The position numbers and the translations under genes are program-made. The notes below the pieces were generated by a model. The model was not told the DNA's origin, made no database searches, and worked only from the letters and a program-made list of their open reading frames with translations. Below, one piece after another: positions 36,359-48,546 of a stretch of DNA of 64,000 nucleotides. Position 1 is the first letter of the stretch; each line of letters starts with the position of its first letter. Origin of the DNA: Begonia masoniana. Taxonomy: Eukaryota; Streptophyta; Magnoliopsida; Cucurbitales; Begoniaceae. The DNA lies in NCBI GenBank assembly GCA_022432975.1, contig CM039502.1, positions 2,656,375 through 2,720,374 of the forward strand. The letters are read 5' to 3'.

Positions 36359-39300
36359 ATGAGCGATGGGTCAGAATCGGTGAAGCCGAGAAAGCGTCGC
36401 CGAGACGAAGACATTGAAGCGGAGACGGAAAGACTTGACCCCGATCAAACTCGGTCGCTGGGTCTGTTTTAATTCCTTTCTGCATATGTTCGTAGACGGT
36501 CCTTTTTAATTTCCTGTAGTCAAATTTGGGCCCTTTTCGCCTCCTGTTTTTTTTTTTTGTGATTTTGTGGTATTTTGTTGCTTTACATACAGAGGATAGT
36601 ATCGCATTTACTGATACGTTTTTGGCGCTTCGAGTGATGAGAGCTCAATTTCCCCGCATTGACAAGGTTTGAGCTCATCGGATTTCTATCTTCTTTTACT
36701 GTCCACGTACTTTTACAATTTGATATGGTGCATTTTTACAAATCAAATGGATTATTTTAATGATTCTTTTTTTTATTCTTTTGTCATTATTGGTGTTGAA
36801 GGTATCAATGCAGCCTTTATATTACAATCACAATTGTATAGCAGCCTTAAGGAGAGAACGGAAGTGGACAGAGAATTAGAGGTCTGTTTGTTTCTGTAAA
36901 TAGCTCCCACAAATGAATTTGTATAGAGGAATCTTATTGGATGGTCAAGTGTGAATCAAGATTCAAGATGTGTACATGATAAAGATGAAGCTTAGGATTT
37001 TACATGCCCGATGATGTTTTCTTAATCATCACAATTTGTGAGGAGAAATATTAAAGCTAGAAAGTTGATATTATTTGTGGTAAAGAGTTAGTTTCGAGTT
37101 TTTTTTTTAGAGATTTTGATGTGGAATTCACGAATTGAACTGTCTTATTGACGATACTATTAGTTGTGCATAGTGTAAGATGTGCTGGTTGTAGCAACAA
37201 AATTTTCGGAGTCTTAGTGTTCGATGACCACAGAGTGATTTAATTTTTCTGAAGAAGCGTCACGGTAATGTTCATATTTTTATTATTGGTGATCAGAATA
37301 GACGATAATCATGAAGAAGCAAACACCAGGATCTTTAATGCTGAATTGAGCTGCTATTGGCATGGTTTTTGTTTTTTCCTTATGCCATTGTTTTATAGAG
37401 AATGTTTTGAAATCACGGTCCATTTAACTAGTGCTGTTTCAGAAATCACAGTTCATTTGACCTTGCTATTTTAAGGATTTGTTGGGTTTTTTTGGTGTTT
37501 ATGCAGTCTTTAAGAAGGGAGAAAGTTTTGCGTATTTTCAAATTGAATACCGGACAAGATGATCACGCAATAATGTTTTTGGAGGATTATCTAAAGCAGG
37601 TTGGTTGTTTTTGTCTGCACCTTTTCTGGTGTCTTTGCAAGATAAAGTGGATATCTTGCAAACAATCTTAGTTACTATTAAAAAATGAAAAACGAGAATG
37701 AAGGTGTGGAAGTCAAAAAAGCATTGGCTGCTACGGTATTCTTGGTTTTTCTATATTATCACACGATGCTGGAACTAATTCTCTTGACTGACATTGTTTA
37801 TCCAGACTCCTTTGATGCATTTATTTCTGTACAGATGGAACATGTCGTATTAAGATTTGAAGAACGGAAGCATGGTGAAGTTGAAGTTTTTGGGTGGTTC
37901 AAGACGCATGTTATTGACCATAAACTGGAACCTAGTATTGGACACGAGGAACTTGTGAGAACCAATCTCGTTTGTTCTTTTCTTAATTATGTATAGGAAT
38001 GAAGACATTTAACGGACTAGGCTGTGTTTTCTATTATAGAAGTAAAATATGACATTGTTGGTGTAGGGAACTTAATGTTTATTAGGAATATTCAATCGAC
38101 TGTAATAATTTATCTCATGGCAATAATTTTCTAGTTTCTTACCCAACATCGAGCAACTCTTATGAAAATAGAACTACTCTATGAACTGATCGGATCTTGC
38201 AATTTTTGAGGTTGTTTCTTCTTTCTTTTTTTTTTTTCTTTTAAATAAAGGCCATAGGTTCATACCTTCTAAACTTATGCAAGACTCTCTTCTCCTTATG
38301 GATATTCATCAAGTAGCGAATTAAAATTAGCTTGGCGCTGTAAAGCTAATGATTTGTTCCTTGCCCAGATGCTGAATTCTTTGTTTATTAGCAGAAATGT
38401 TCATGGTGTCTATTTGTATCTTTCTTTTTGGTAAAAAATGTTGGTGAGAAAAATCTCAGCTGATAATGTCTTTGCTGCAGTGTAGACTCTTATCTCTTGG
38501 GGGAAAGGTGAAAGATGAACATATCTCCCTATTAATCAATGCCGGGCTCCTCGTAAGTGGACTTGATATTTTCATCTGCCTTATATGGTCAATAGTTAAA
38601 TAAGTCCTATGGCTCTTTGTTTGTCTTCTGTCTATATTATTTACACCTTCGTTTCAGGTTCGCCAACTGATTGATCCGAGCATGTACTGGTTCGCAATTC
38701 CTAATATTGGTTCAATACTCAAGGGTCTGTCCCAGGTATCAAAATTGACCCTTTTATTATTTTGGTCTGTGGTGCCTCCTCTTACTACAAAATTGAAATC
38801 TCATTTGAATAATATTAGGGATACTGTCTAAATTGTCTGCTGCATCACATCTATTTATAATACTTGGATTTTTTCAAAAAATAAACTACGCATATGAGAT
38901 AAATTGATGAATATAGGACAAATCATAAGATTGCCTCAAACTTGGTCCGAGAACTCATGTTTATTATATGAGTAATGTTATGTTTACTCTCTATTTTTAC
39001 CTTGTAATTCTTACCTTCTTGCGTGACAAACATTTTCTAGTGTAATTAATGATTTATTTTAATTATTTGTGATCTATTTATTAATTGTACCAATAAATGA
39101 TTGTGACGTTAGGAGACAAGTATTAGAAGGTAAAAAAATAAAGGGTAAATATAACATTATTCCTTGTTATATTTGTTGATTTATTTGATTGATTCAGGGA
39201 AGAAAGGAACTTCTATCACTTTTAAACCGAAGCAGATACAAGGAAATGCTAGTGGCCTCTTTGGAGAGGAAACGACTCCGACTATCTCCGCTTGATATGA

Positions 39301-39392
39301 GGTTCCATATCCGAGATTTGATTGGCTCAGGTCGAGTTAAAACCGTCCCAACACCGATTGGCTTGGTAATTCAAATACAGAAAGATTATTGA
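36359..39392 (+). CDS. STK19-like protein (winged-helix, Stk19 family)
   Basis: Eight exons: 36359-36461, 36593-36666, 36802-36881, 37507-37599, 37835-37954, 38481-38552, 38658-38735, 39198-39392. The protein starts MSDGSESVKPRKRRRDED (basic, nuclear-like), then FLALRVMRAQFPRIDK, SLRREKVLRIFKLNTGQDDH, FEERKHGEVEVFGWFK, INAGLLVRQLIDPSMYWFAI and RKELLSLLNRSRYKEMLV. This order matches plant homologues of human STK19, now regarded as a DNA-binding factor of transcription-coupled repair rather than a kinase. Exon 3 is 80 nt; the reading frames on its two sides disagree, and one added base near 36811-36817 (after ATGCAGCC, in a short T run) would give 81 nt and a continuous 271-residue protein. As written the frame breaks there. 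Confidence 0.82.
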
Positions 39393-40446
39393 TCCCACCA
39401 CAACGATTGATAAGTAGATATTCGATTCAAAATTCTTCGTCTTCCCATGGACGTAGGACACAAGGTTGTAGCTTTGGAAGAGGTAGGTATGCTGTGCTTT
39501 TGATTTGAATGAGTAGCCTTTATTGGAATCCTTAGCATGGCTCAAATATGTAGAGACAACCTCAATTTTTCATAGTAGAAATCACGTGACTAAAATGCAT
39601 CTAAATACTTTAATGTGATTGTTGACAATTTCATTATTGTTAGGAACATTCAATGTGATTGAGGGGCAATATTCATGCAACTTACTCAAATTCTAATTTA
39701 GTGTAACAAATGGATTGAACTTTTGAAAGATCTTATGACTAAATCGTTGTAAACTTGTTACGTAAAAATACGATGAAGATGTATATAATATAGTTTGTTA
39801 AAGTCTAATCTCAACTTATGACTAGGTAAATACATATGATTTTTAATGCAAGTGTGATCAATGCAATTATTTGGAAGGTATTAAGAAAGGGCAACAATTG
39901 AAGAAACGTGACGAATATGGCTTGAAACATGTATAAAAAGAGGAGAATTGGAGAATGAAGCTAATGGAAAGCAAGAAACATCCCGTTGGTCTGATGTTTT
40001 TTGGGTGGACAAGATGAACTCTTGAACGTCCGGCTGCTTTGTTTTTGAATCAGGAAAGAAGATCCAAAACATGAAGCTATAAAAATGCGAAAATCTAATA
40101 AACTTGAAACATATGGACGTGCATTTTGTTGATGAGAAGATCCAATTTGATGCACATTGACATGCCCGGTCCTGTCTGCAACTGGATTCGGCGTCGCCAC
40201 TCTGGTCGAGTGGGTGATGAAGAACTCTTCCAAATAATCCTTCCTTTTTTGGGTTATTGGATCGTGTATTATCACTCAAATGAATGTCAGTTCATGATTC
40301 GGCTGCCATGTATTAATCCTTTTCGAAATAATTGCCATGTATTAGAACTTGTTATTACAAAAGTATAACATTACATATAAGAAAAATTAAATAATAATAA
40401 TATGACAATGGAAGTGTATGTGTGACGAAGAAGATGAGACGAGTGT
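39393..40446. other. Intergenic region without a supported gene
   Basis: 3' UTR of the STK19-like gene and unassigned DNA. Overlapping open frames on the minus strand (39881-40279) resemble no family I know. Confidence 0.5.
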
Positions 40447-40695
40447 CTAGGAGCGTGGGTGAGTGTTATCTGGAGTGGAAACACCAGCAGCCACCTTTGC
40501 CACATCAATGGCGGAAGCTTCAGGCTTCTTCTTTGAGTAAAGTACAAAATAGCCCACAACTGCAGTAAACGCAAACCCTCCTAAAGCCATTTTAAAGGGG
40601 CAGTACGGTAGTTTTCTCCTCTGGTGAAGTACCTGCGTCGTATGCCTCGCCGCCTCCGCCGATTCATTCACCTTCTCTGCTCCTGCTCCGGCCAT
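40447..40695 (-). CDS. Small single-pass membrane protein, plant-conserved, function unknown
   Basis: A single exon of 82 residues starting MAGAGAEKVNESAEAARHTT. A basic stretch (LHQRRKLPYCP) precedes one hydrophobic helix at about 37-52 (MALGGFAFTAVVGYFVLY), then KKKPEASAIDVAKVAAG and a short polar tail. The architecture suggests an organelle or endomembrane tail protein; I recognise the layout as a conserved plant small protein of unknown function, but cannot name it. Two CACGTG motifs lie within ~135 bases upstream of its start. It is oriented like the SRP receptor gene 660 bases upstream. Confidence 0.7.
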   Translation of the reverse strand: MAGAGAEKVNESAEAARHTTQVLHQRRKLPYCPFKMALGGFAFTAVVGYFVLYSKKKPEASAIDVAKVAAGVSTPDNTHPRS

Positions 40696-40784
40696 TCTCT
40701 CTCACTGTGAGTTGCGTTGTGGGTTAAATAATGATAATCACAGTTTATGATGTTTTAACTAGGCTATAATACGAAGATGATGAA

Positions 40785-40827
40785 CACGTGGATCATAGGG
40801 AGATGATTGAGGTGTCCTCGACACGTG
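40785..40827 (-). promoter_or_regulatory. Two G-box/ABRE-like motifs
   Basis: CACGTG occurs at 40785-40790 and 40822-40827, the second in the context ACACGTGGC, the ABA-response element core. They lie 90-132 bases upstream of the small membrane protein start, in a typical promoter position. G-boxes are bound by bZIP and bHLH factors. Confidence 0.5.
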
Positions 40828-41359
40828 GCAATCAATGGTGCCTTGACTTTTTCCTTCGTAAAAACACCAAAGGAATCGTTCTCTGTTCCCTCACATCGTC
40901 AACTCTTGACTCATTGGTTAGGATCTTATTTTTAATTATTTATAATTAATCTTTTTTATTCAAAATGACACATAAGCACCCACCAACAAAATAAATAAAT
41001 AATTTTGTTATTTATTTTTAAAAAATAATTTTATACACCTCATTTTTAATCTATCTCGGAAGTCAACTATCAATAAATTCTACCAATATTTAATGCAGGT
41101 TATTTCTTCAATTATGAAAGGTTTCTTTCTTAAATTCAAAACTTATAAACATAGATTACAGTTTCACAAATAATCCACAATTTTAGCAAATCTAAAGTAC
41201 CCAATGAAACAAAAAGAGGAACACACTCCAATAGAACAATTAATCTCCGATGATAGCTCGTCCGGTGGTGGGTGGTCATCGGGGACGTAGAAGAAGTTCA
41301 TCAGCAACACACATAAGATAGTAAGAAAGATGGGTTCATTCCATAACCAGAATAGACAC
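40828..41359. other. Intergenic DNA between small membrane protein and SRP receptor genes
   Basis: Promoter of the small membrane protein gene and 3' UTR of the SRP receptor gene. AT-rich; nothing else seen. Confidence 0.5.
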
Positions 41360-44300
41360 TCATTTAATAAGTGTCTTCACAATCGATTTGACGTTGAGCT
41401 TCTTCAGATCTGTATATGATTGTCCACACCCAACAAACATGACTGGCGCTCCAGAGATATAAACCATAGAAAGTGCAGCTCCAACCTGCAAAATATTTGA
41501 TCTGATTGATCAGGCACGGTAGCAGAAACACGAACAATAATAATTTGCCAACTCAGCAAAACGTTCACCTTGTCGTCGATGGTATCAAATTTGGTCAGCA
41601 AGATCCCATCGATCAATCGAGGATTGGGTGATGGTGAAAGATCAGCTAGTTTCTGAAACAACAAATGAAAGGGAATGTCAAAATATAAAGTCTTGAAAGA
41701 ATTAACGATTCAATTAAATGCAAATGGATGACATAGAATGAGAAGGTGCACGTGTATTAAAGAAGCATAAAAACCTGATTGAAACTTTGAAAGCTGATCC
41801 ACGGCATCATTTCCAACCAGCGCCTCTCCAACAAACAAGACAAGATCTGGACTGTTAAGATAGATGAGCTTTGAGAGAGCTCTCATCAATGGTTCATTAT
41901 CCTGGTAAGTGCAATGCAACTATTGGTCAGAAAATCACATAGGAAAGAAGAAATGTAGAAAGCTAGTAGCATAAAAAGTAGATCTCATTTTATACAAGAC
42001 TATTCTTTTAGGTGGGCTTACATTTAAAATATCCTTAATAAATCTAGCATCTACGTAAATCAAAAGTGAAAACATTATTGCATGCATGAGCATAAGAAAA
42101 TATCCCATTATAGGTGGAAATATTTCAAAGCAGACCATCTAGCAAAAAGCAGATATATACATGGTAACAAGTTAAGTTATTAACCTGCATTCGACCAGCT
42201 GTGTCAACGAGAACCACATCAGACCCATTGCGAGATGCTTCTTGGATTGCTTCCTTAGCCACAATTGCAGGATCTTTCTCATATCCCTTCTCAAATATAG
42301 GAATCTGAAAAAAAAAAAATCATTGATATTATGACCACTGTATAGAAAACCTTATAAGTTCCAGTTTAAATTCTTTAATGAAATTCTAAGCCAGCCCAGC
42401 AGTACTATACCTGGAGCCTACGTGCATGAGTCCTCAGCTGCTCAACAGCTCCTGATCTGAAGGTGTCACAAGCAGCCATCATAACATTGATATTATGTTG
42501 AAGAAGCCAGTACGCAACCTGCCAGAGGAAAAAGAATCATCTGTTCAAAAGCCATTGTTTAAAGATGCATTGAGCGATATAGAGTGGAAGCACCCAAACC
42601 TTGGCTAGATTGGTAGATTTCCCAACCCCATTCACACCACAAAAACCACCACAAGTTTCTTTGTTCCTGCAGGCATCACATCTTAGAAATCAATTGACGC
42701 GTTAATATCGGATAGGTTTTCCATTGCTGCCTGCATAAATTATTATATATCAGATTGCCTAGAATAACAAATGAAAATAAGGCCAAGGGGCAAAATATGC
42801 AAAACAGTACAAAGTTCCAAAACTGCAAATCGGATACCTAGTGAAAGTGCCAGCTTTTTATTCAAGATGCTTACAAATGATTAACTTGAAAAGCTTCCGG
42901 CTTCATTTCCAACCAGCGCCTATAAATACATATGAGGATTAATAGTCTTTGGAAGCTCTTCAATGGACATAACCTGGTAAGTGCAATGCAACTATTGGTC
43001 AGAAAATCACATAGGAAAGAAGAAATGTGGAAGCTAGTAGCATAAAAAGTAGATCTCATTTTATACAAGACTATTCTTTTAGGTGGGCTTACATTTAAAA
43101 TATCCTTAATAAATCTAGCATCTACGTAAATCAAAAGTGAAAACATTATTGCATGCATGAGCATAAGAAAATATCCCATTATAGGTGGAAATATTTCAAA
43201 GCAGACAGTCTAGCAAAAAGCAGATATATACATGGTAACAAGTTAAGTTATTAACCTGCATTCGACCAGCTGTGTCAACGAGAACCACATCAGACCCATG
43301 CGAGAAGCTTCTTGGATTGCTTCCTTAGCCACAATTGCAGGATCTTTCTCATATCCCTTCTCAAATATAGGAATCTGAAAAAAAAAAGATATTAGACCAC
43401 TGTATAGAAAACCTTATAAGTTCCAGTTTAAATTCTTTAATGAAATTCTAAGCCAGCCCAGCAGTACTATACCTGGAGCCTACGTGCATGAGTCCTCAGC
43501 TGCTCAACAGCTCCTGATCTGAAGGTGTCACAAGCAGCCATCATAACCAAGCAGCCATCCATAACATTGATATTCGTGAAGAAGCCAGTACGCAACCGCC
43601 AGAGGAAAAGAATATCTGTTCAAAAGCCATTGTTAAAGATGCATTGAGCGATTAGAGTGGAAGCACCAAACCTTGGCTAGATTGGTAGATTTCCCAACCC
43701 CATTCACACCAACAAAAACCACCACGTATGGTTTTCTTTGTTCCTTGGCAGCATGCACATCTCTTAGAATATCAATTGAGCGCCTTGGGGTTAATATGCG
43801 GATAAGAGCTTCTTCAATTGCTGCCTGCAGTAAATTATTTCATACTATCAGATTGCCTATAATATACTAAATTACAAAATAAGTGGCCAAGGGGAAACAT
43901 ATGCAAACAGTGTACAAAGTCACAAACCTGCACAGTCGAGGATATCCGAGTGCTGCTACAGATTCACAAAGCTTCTCGGCTATTTCTTCTGCCTATAAAT
44001 GACATATGAAGGGATTATTATTAGCTCTTCTGGTAAATTTGATATTTAAATCTGACAAAACAAAAAAGCAGAAAAAGATAGCATACCACATTCTTTGTCA
44101 TGAGCCTATCCTTGAGAGCTTTAAGAGCTGGTTCAAGGTCTGACTTTTCTAAATTGGCTTTACCTGCAATGCTGAATAGTGGAGAGACACGAAAGGCCAA
44201 ATTAACGTCTGAAAAGTTAATATTAACAATATAATGAACTACAAAATTAAGTAATTACAAGATTGCATAAAATATTATATTGTAGGATATGTATTTGATA

Positions 44301-45316
44301 TAATGTTAGAAAGCGTCATAACAAGATAACTTTCCACGAACAACTTACCTCTGGAACATAGATGAAAACCATCCTTTCTTCTTGTTATCCACCTTGTTAT
44401 ACTTTCCCTCTTCCTCATCTTCCTCAATCTCACTGTCGCTGCTGAAAACCTCTTCTTTGTCCATCATACTTTCACCTTGGTCTGTTGCCAAAACCTCTAT
44501 GTTGTTGTCCCCATTCTCACCCATCGCATCAGTAAAATCCAATTTTGACTCAGTGGGTTTATCATCCCAAACTCTATTCTTTTTAGTCGCCTTTTTCTTT
44601 GGCTCTTCTTTTGAGCCTTTGTTAATAACAGTATCAGATTTTTTTCCACCTTTTGACCTAAGCTTATGCAGCTTATTTACATCAAAAGCCCCGTCATTGG
44701 AGCTTATATTTTCTTTACCATTTACAACACTAACCAAGTTAGATTTCTCAGAAATAACATGATTACCATTAGAGTAACCATTGTTTAACTTGCGACCTTT
44801 ACCATTATCACCATCATCATCATTTTCCATGTCACCTCCACTGAATTTAGTGCTTCCACCTACAAAGCCAGACTTTTGCACTTGCCCTTGCTTTTTAGTA
44901 TTGGTTGCTTGTTTACCTAGAGCCTTAGTTTTTTTCAGCTCTTCAGCACGAGCCTCGGCCTCTTTTTTCAGCTGTCTAAAATTTTCATCGAAATCATTAT
45001 AGGTCATTCGCTTTGGATCATAAATCTCTGAAAACTCGCGCTTCACCATTGCAAGTAAATCATCCACATAAAGCAAATGAAGGATGCGTTGATACACAGC
45101 AACAAATACAAGGCCAAGCTCATTGTGGAAGGTCCATTTGAGGGTATAAGCTGCGCCTGAAGCATCATAATTGAATGATGCTGCACCAGACCGTTCCTCC
45201 AAAAGACAGGATCTAATCAAAGTGTCAATCGGTGATCCTTTAAGAGCATTTCCAAGCTCTTTACAAGTCCAGAGAATTAATCCTCCTCTTGTGAAAATTA
45301 ATAATTGCTCTAACAT
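41360..45316 (-). CDS. Signal recognition particle receptor subunit alpha (SR-alpha)
   Basis: Minus-strand exons: 45316-44349, 44171-44087, 43992-43928, 43824-43672, 42518-42411, 42304-42185, 41901-41775, 41652-41569, 41485-41360. Exon 1 holds the longin-like SRX domain ([20 protein letters not shown]) and a charged linker. Exon 4 has the P-loop [13 protein letters not shown], exon 5 [20 protein letters not shown], exon 6 [12 protein letters not shown], exon 8 [12 protein letters not shown] and exon 9 [16 protein letters not shown], the SRP-GTPase G1-G5 order. It docks ribosome-SRP complexes at the ER. Damage: exon 3 is 65 nt where 96 would be expected (31 nt missing), and exon 7 is 127 nt with one base too many near its end. 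Between exons 4 and 5 lies a corrupted second copy of exons 4-7 (separate entry). As written it is not translatable through, but the locus is probably a functional gene. Confidence 0.88.
42518..43671 (-). repeat. Corrupted partial duplication within the SR-alpha gene
   Basis: DNA from about 41900 to 42860 recurs from about 42972 to 43925, offset by roughly 1,070 bases. The copies differ mainly by single-base gains and losses, in exons and introns alike. Damage is complementary: the right-hand copy has an intact exon 4 (43672-43824) but a scrambled exon 5 (near 43545-43600). The left-hand copy has intact exons 5 and 6 but a broken exon 4 (42600-42740). The 31-nt piece missing from exon 3 is present in damaged form near 42835-42875. 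The segment near 42885-42965 mixes exon 7 and intron 2 sequence. This is what two noisy read versions of one locus would look like. Confidence 0.75.
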
Positions 45317-47107
45317 CTTCAACTGTTCAAAAAAATCCCGAAAAATATTCGAGTTCCATTAATTCCAAAACAATATGAGGATGGAAAGTTGAAAAAGTGG
45401 CACGAAAACCAAATTTAAAAAAATCCTACAAGAAATTATTCCGAGCTTTGATTTAAAACATATGTCTCAATCATCGATAACACATTTCCAAACAGCACTT
45501 GCAAAGTAATTGAAGTATTCCTAATTTCAAATGGTTTTATATCCTAATCCAAACCAGCAATTGACAGCTCGAAAATTCCTATTCTCTTTCCTCACAAATT
45601 CGCTTGTAAATCGAAATCGCCTATGATCCGGGAAAATACTGATGAAAAAACGGAAACGATACTGCAAAGCCATCACAAATTCGCAAGTAAATCGAAATCG
45701 CCTATGATCCAGGAAAATACTGAAGAAAAAACGAAAATAAACCCTAAGACTAAAAGATCAACTTCACAAATCAAAACCTTCTAACCTTATAGATAACTTT
45801 ATCAATGCTCAATCCAAAAGAAATCGGGTCAAAGAAATCACGGAAACGAGGAAAGAAACATTCGTATGAAGAAAATAAAAATACCTTTATTTCTGATCGA
45901 AATCGTAGTCGGAGAGATGGAGAAAGGAAAAGGAATATTGAAGACCAAATTCATTTGGTCTTTCATATTTATAGCTCTGTTTTAATTTGGGTCGGCTAAC
46001 GTTAACGGAGGTAAGAGATTCTAGACGCGACAAATAAGGTTAACGGTTCAGTTCGGTCAGATTAAAGTTGTCGGCCCGGTTCATTTTGACAGGATTCCAA
46101 CAGACCAGACATCTGTTGGTTTTTATAACCCGCGGAAAATAGTAAAATTCATTAATTTATTTATTAAAATACAACCTAAATAGAAAAAACAGTGAAGAAT
46201 AAAAGGAAATTGGTTTCTTTTTCTATGAATTTCTTGAAATTAACTAATAAGTAGGTTCATAATTTCAAAGCTGAGAATAAAACCGATCCACCCAACAAGA
46301 AAATCGCGTTTCTCCGACTCTTTTTCGCCAAATCTTGTTTGCTCTTTTCCGGTCGATTTCTACTAAAAACACCAAAGAAACGACCCCAAAATATAAATCT
46401 ACGAAAACCTAAAAACCCGAAACTTCTCGGGTGAAAATCGAGAGATAGAGGGCTTACCTTCAAAAATGCCCTTCGCCAACGTTGATCTACGCTTCGAGAC
46501 GAACGTTTTGACACCAAGATCGCGTCGAACGGAGGTCGTTCCGGCGTCAGCAATTTCTCTCTCTCTCTTCGGGTGTTTTCAGCCGACAAAAGAAAACAAT
46601 CAGGTTTTCTTTGAAAACCTGATTGTTTTAAGAATTAGATTTTTAATTATTTTATTTTAATTAATTCTTTTATTTAATTTACAATCAATCCATTTAACGT
46701 TCGGTTTCTCGATTTCAATTCTTATACTAGAAAATTACAGAGGTTGGCAGATAACCCCTGTTAAGATTCTCTTGTCTCTGCGTCGCAGCAAGCTCAAGCT
46801 CCTGTCACAAAATTACATCAGACTACAAATCCAGGAGTTTTATTTAGTAGTGATTTCAACTGCTGATCATTAAGAAGGCTTCTCAGAGGGATTTCTAAGG
46901 CTTGAAAAAATGGTTACAATGAACTTTGTTGTTATCGAAGAAGAAAGGCTTCTGAAATATTTCGGAGGAACTACTTCAAAGAAAGAGAGCACCGATTTAG
47001 ATAATGCATGAATACGAGAATGGTTGAAGACCCCAACAAGGTTATATTATAAATTATTTATTTTTGCTTTTATTTATAGTTTATATTTGATTAATTGTTT
47101 GTTTTTT
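45317..47107. other. SR-alpha promoter and intergenic DNA
   Basis: The SR-alpha leader extends to perhaps 45950 on the minus strand, with a 45-base block repeated (45591-45640 versus 45672-45720, CACAAATTCGC...CCTATGATCC). Beyond it is AT-rich DNA with one strong hairpin (separate entry) and no supported gene. Confidence 0.5.
46593..46629. repeat. Perfect 17-bp hairpin with 3-base loop
   Basis: AAAACAATCAGGTTTTC at 46593-46609 is followed after three T by its exact complement at 46613-46629. It sits between a CT-rich block and AT-rich DNA. No run of T follows in a terminator-like way and no element ends are visible, so its nature is unknown. Confidence 0.85.
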
Positions 47108-47381
47108 TGGGTAAAGTGCAATTTGGCCCCTATAACTAGGTGAAATAGGCAATTTACACCGTAAACTTGGATAATAGGCAATTTAGCCGCTATAACTAGG
47201 GTAAAGTGCAATATGGTCACTACCGTCACATTTTCCGTTAAAAAATCACGTTTTTTGCACGTGTTCATTTTTTCTTCCAAAAATGCCCCTACCAACGTTT
47301 TTTCCAACTCTCTTCAACCAGCCATTTTTGGATGATTCTTCTAACAGATAGCGGGCTCTCTGTTTTTGTTCATTTTCACAG

Positions 47382-48404
47382 TGAAGGAGAACAGAGCTCT
47401 AGACTCTCTCCGTGCAAAGAAGAAACGCCTTTGTCGAGGAGAAAAGTGAAGCCAATCACTCGCCGCCGATAGCAAAAAGCAGATCGACCAACCCTTCGTC
47501 GCCGTTCTCTGTTCAGAACCATCGCGAAAACCCCTCTCTATTAAGAAGACGAGCGGCATTCAGAACGCTCAACGCAGAACCATCGTCCAGTTTGCCTCTC
47601 TCGTCTGAACTCAGTTCCGATCAAACAGGGACACATTTTTTGTGATATTTTTGGGGTACAAAAATATCAGATTTGTGGGTGTCCAGATTTTAGGATTTTG
47701 TTCGTGGAATTTTGGTATTTAAATTCTAGAAAATTGGTTGAAATTTCTGCGTTTTTGAAAGCTGATTTTCTGAATTGGTTTGGTAAGGCTTCGCATAGTG
47801 CTTGTTTGGCCGTGTGTATATCAAATTTCAAGCGAAGAAAAACATAGCCAAATTGCTGGAAAACTGGAAGAAAAACTCACCAAAGCATACCAAGTCTGTA
47901 ACTAATGCTGGGTCTTCTTCAAATGAAGTTTCTCAAAGCACAACTGCGACGCCAGAGCTGGAGCCTTTCAATTCACTTTTTATCTTCGATCAGTCATTTT
48001 CTATGGAAGAGGATGCAAATCTGACGCTTGAACCGATCGACACTTATACACTGGTCGACACCTTCAAGATTGTAAATCTTCCTTCTGTAGAGTTTCAGAA
48101 AGAAGACCCAGCTTTAGTTAAGTGTGAGCATCGAACATCCTGCAGTTAAACTATGTTGAATTTCGTTAATCGTACTAGCAAAGACAAAACCCAACAGCCT
48201 CGCCCCACAACAATGGCAGACGAAGCAGCAGAGTAGCCATGTCGTTGGAGTTCGAATTTTGGATGGTCAGAAACCACTCTTTCCCACAGATGTCGTTGGA
48301 GTTCGAATTTGAGAGAGAAGATTCATCTCTTTCCCACAGCTTATATAATAAGTTTAAAAGCTAATGTAAAAAGTGTATTCTCCTGATATTATAGACAATT
48401 GTCA
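47382..48404 (+). other. Interior of the Mutator-like element, possible captured gene DNA
   Basis: GC content rises relative to the flanks. A frame at 47802-48149 contains KKNIAKLLENWKKNSPKHTK, a Ser/Thr-rich linker and SMEEDANLTLEPIDTYTLVD before a stop. I do not recognise it. A 55-60-bp unit with ATGTCGTTGGAGTTCGAATTT and CTCTTTCCCACAG occurs twice near 48238-48340. The content is compatible with transduplicated host exons in a Pack-MULE, but the donor is not known. Confidence 0.45.
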
Positions 48405-48546
48405 CTATGAAAATGAACCAAAACAGAGAGCCCGCTGTATGTTAGAAGAATCATCCAGAAACGGCGGATGGAAGAGAGTTAGAGAAAATGTAAGTAGGGG
48501 CATTTTTGGAAGAAAAAATGAACACGTGCAAAAAATGTGATTTTTT

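Noticed and set aside
39881..40279. Overlapping minus-strand open frames of 104-132 codons
   Set aside because: No recognisable domain and no splice or promoter context; two frames overlap in the same DNA.
46257..46589. Minus-strand 110-codon open frame with a donor-like GTAAGC
   Set aside because: It has no ATG start and no recognisable protein. It could be a lost first exon, but evidence is too thin.
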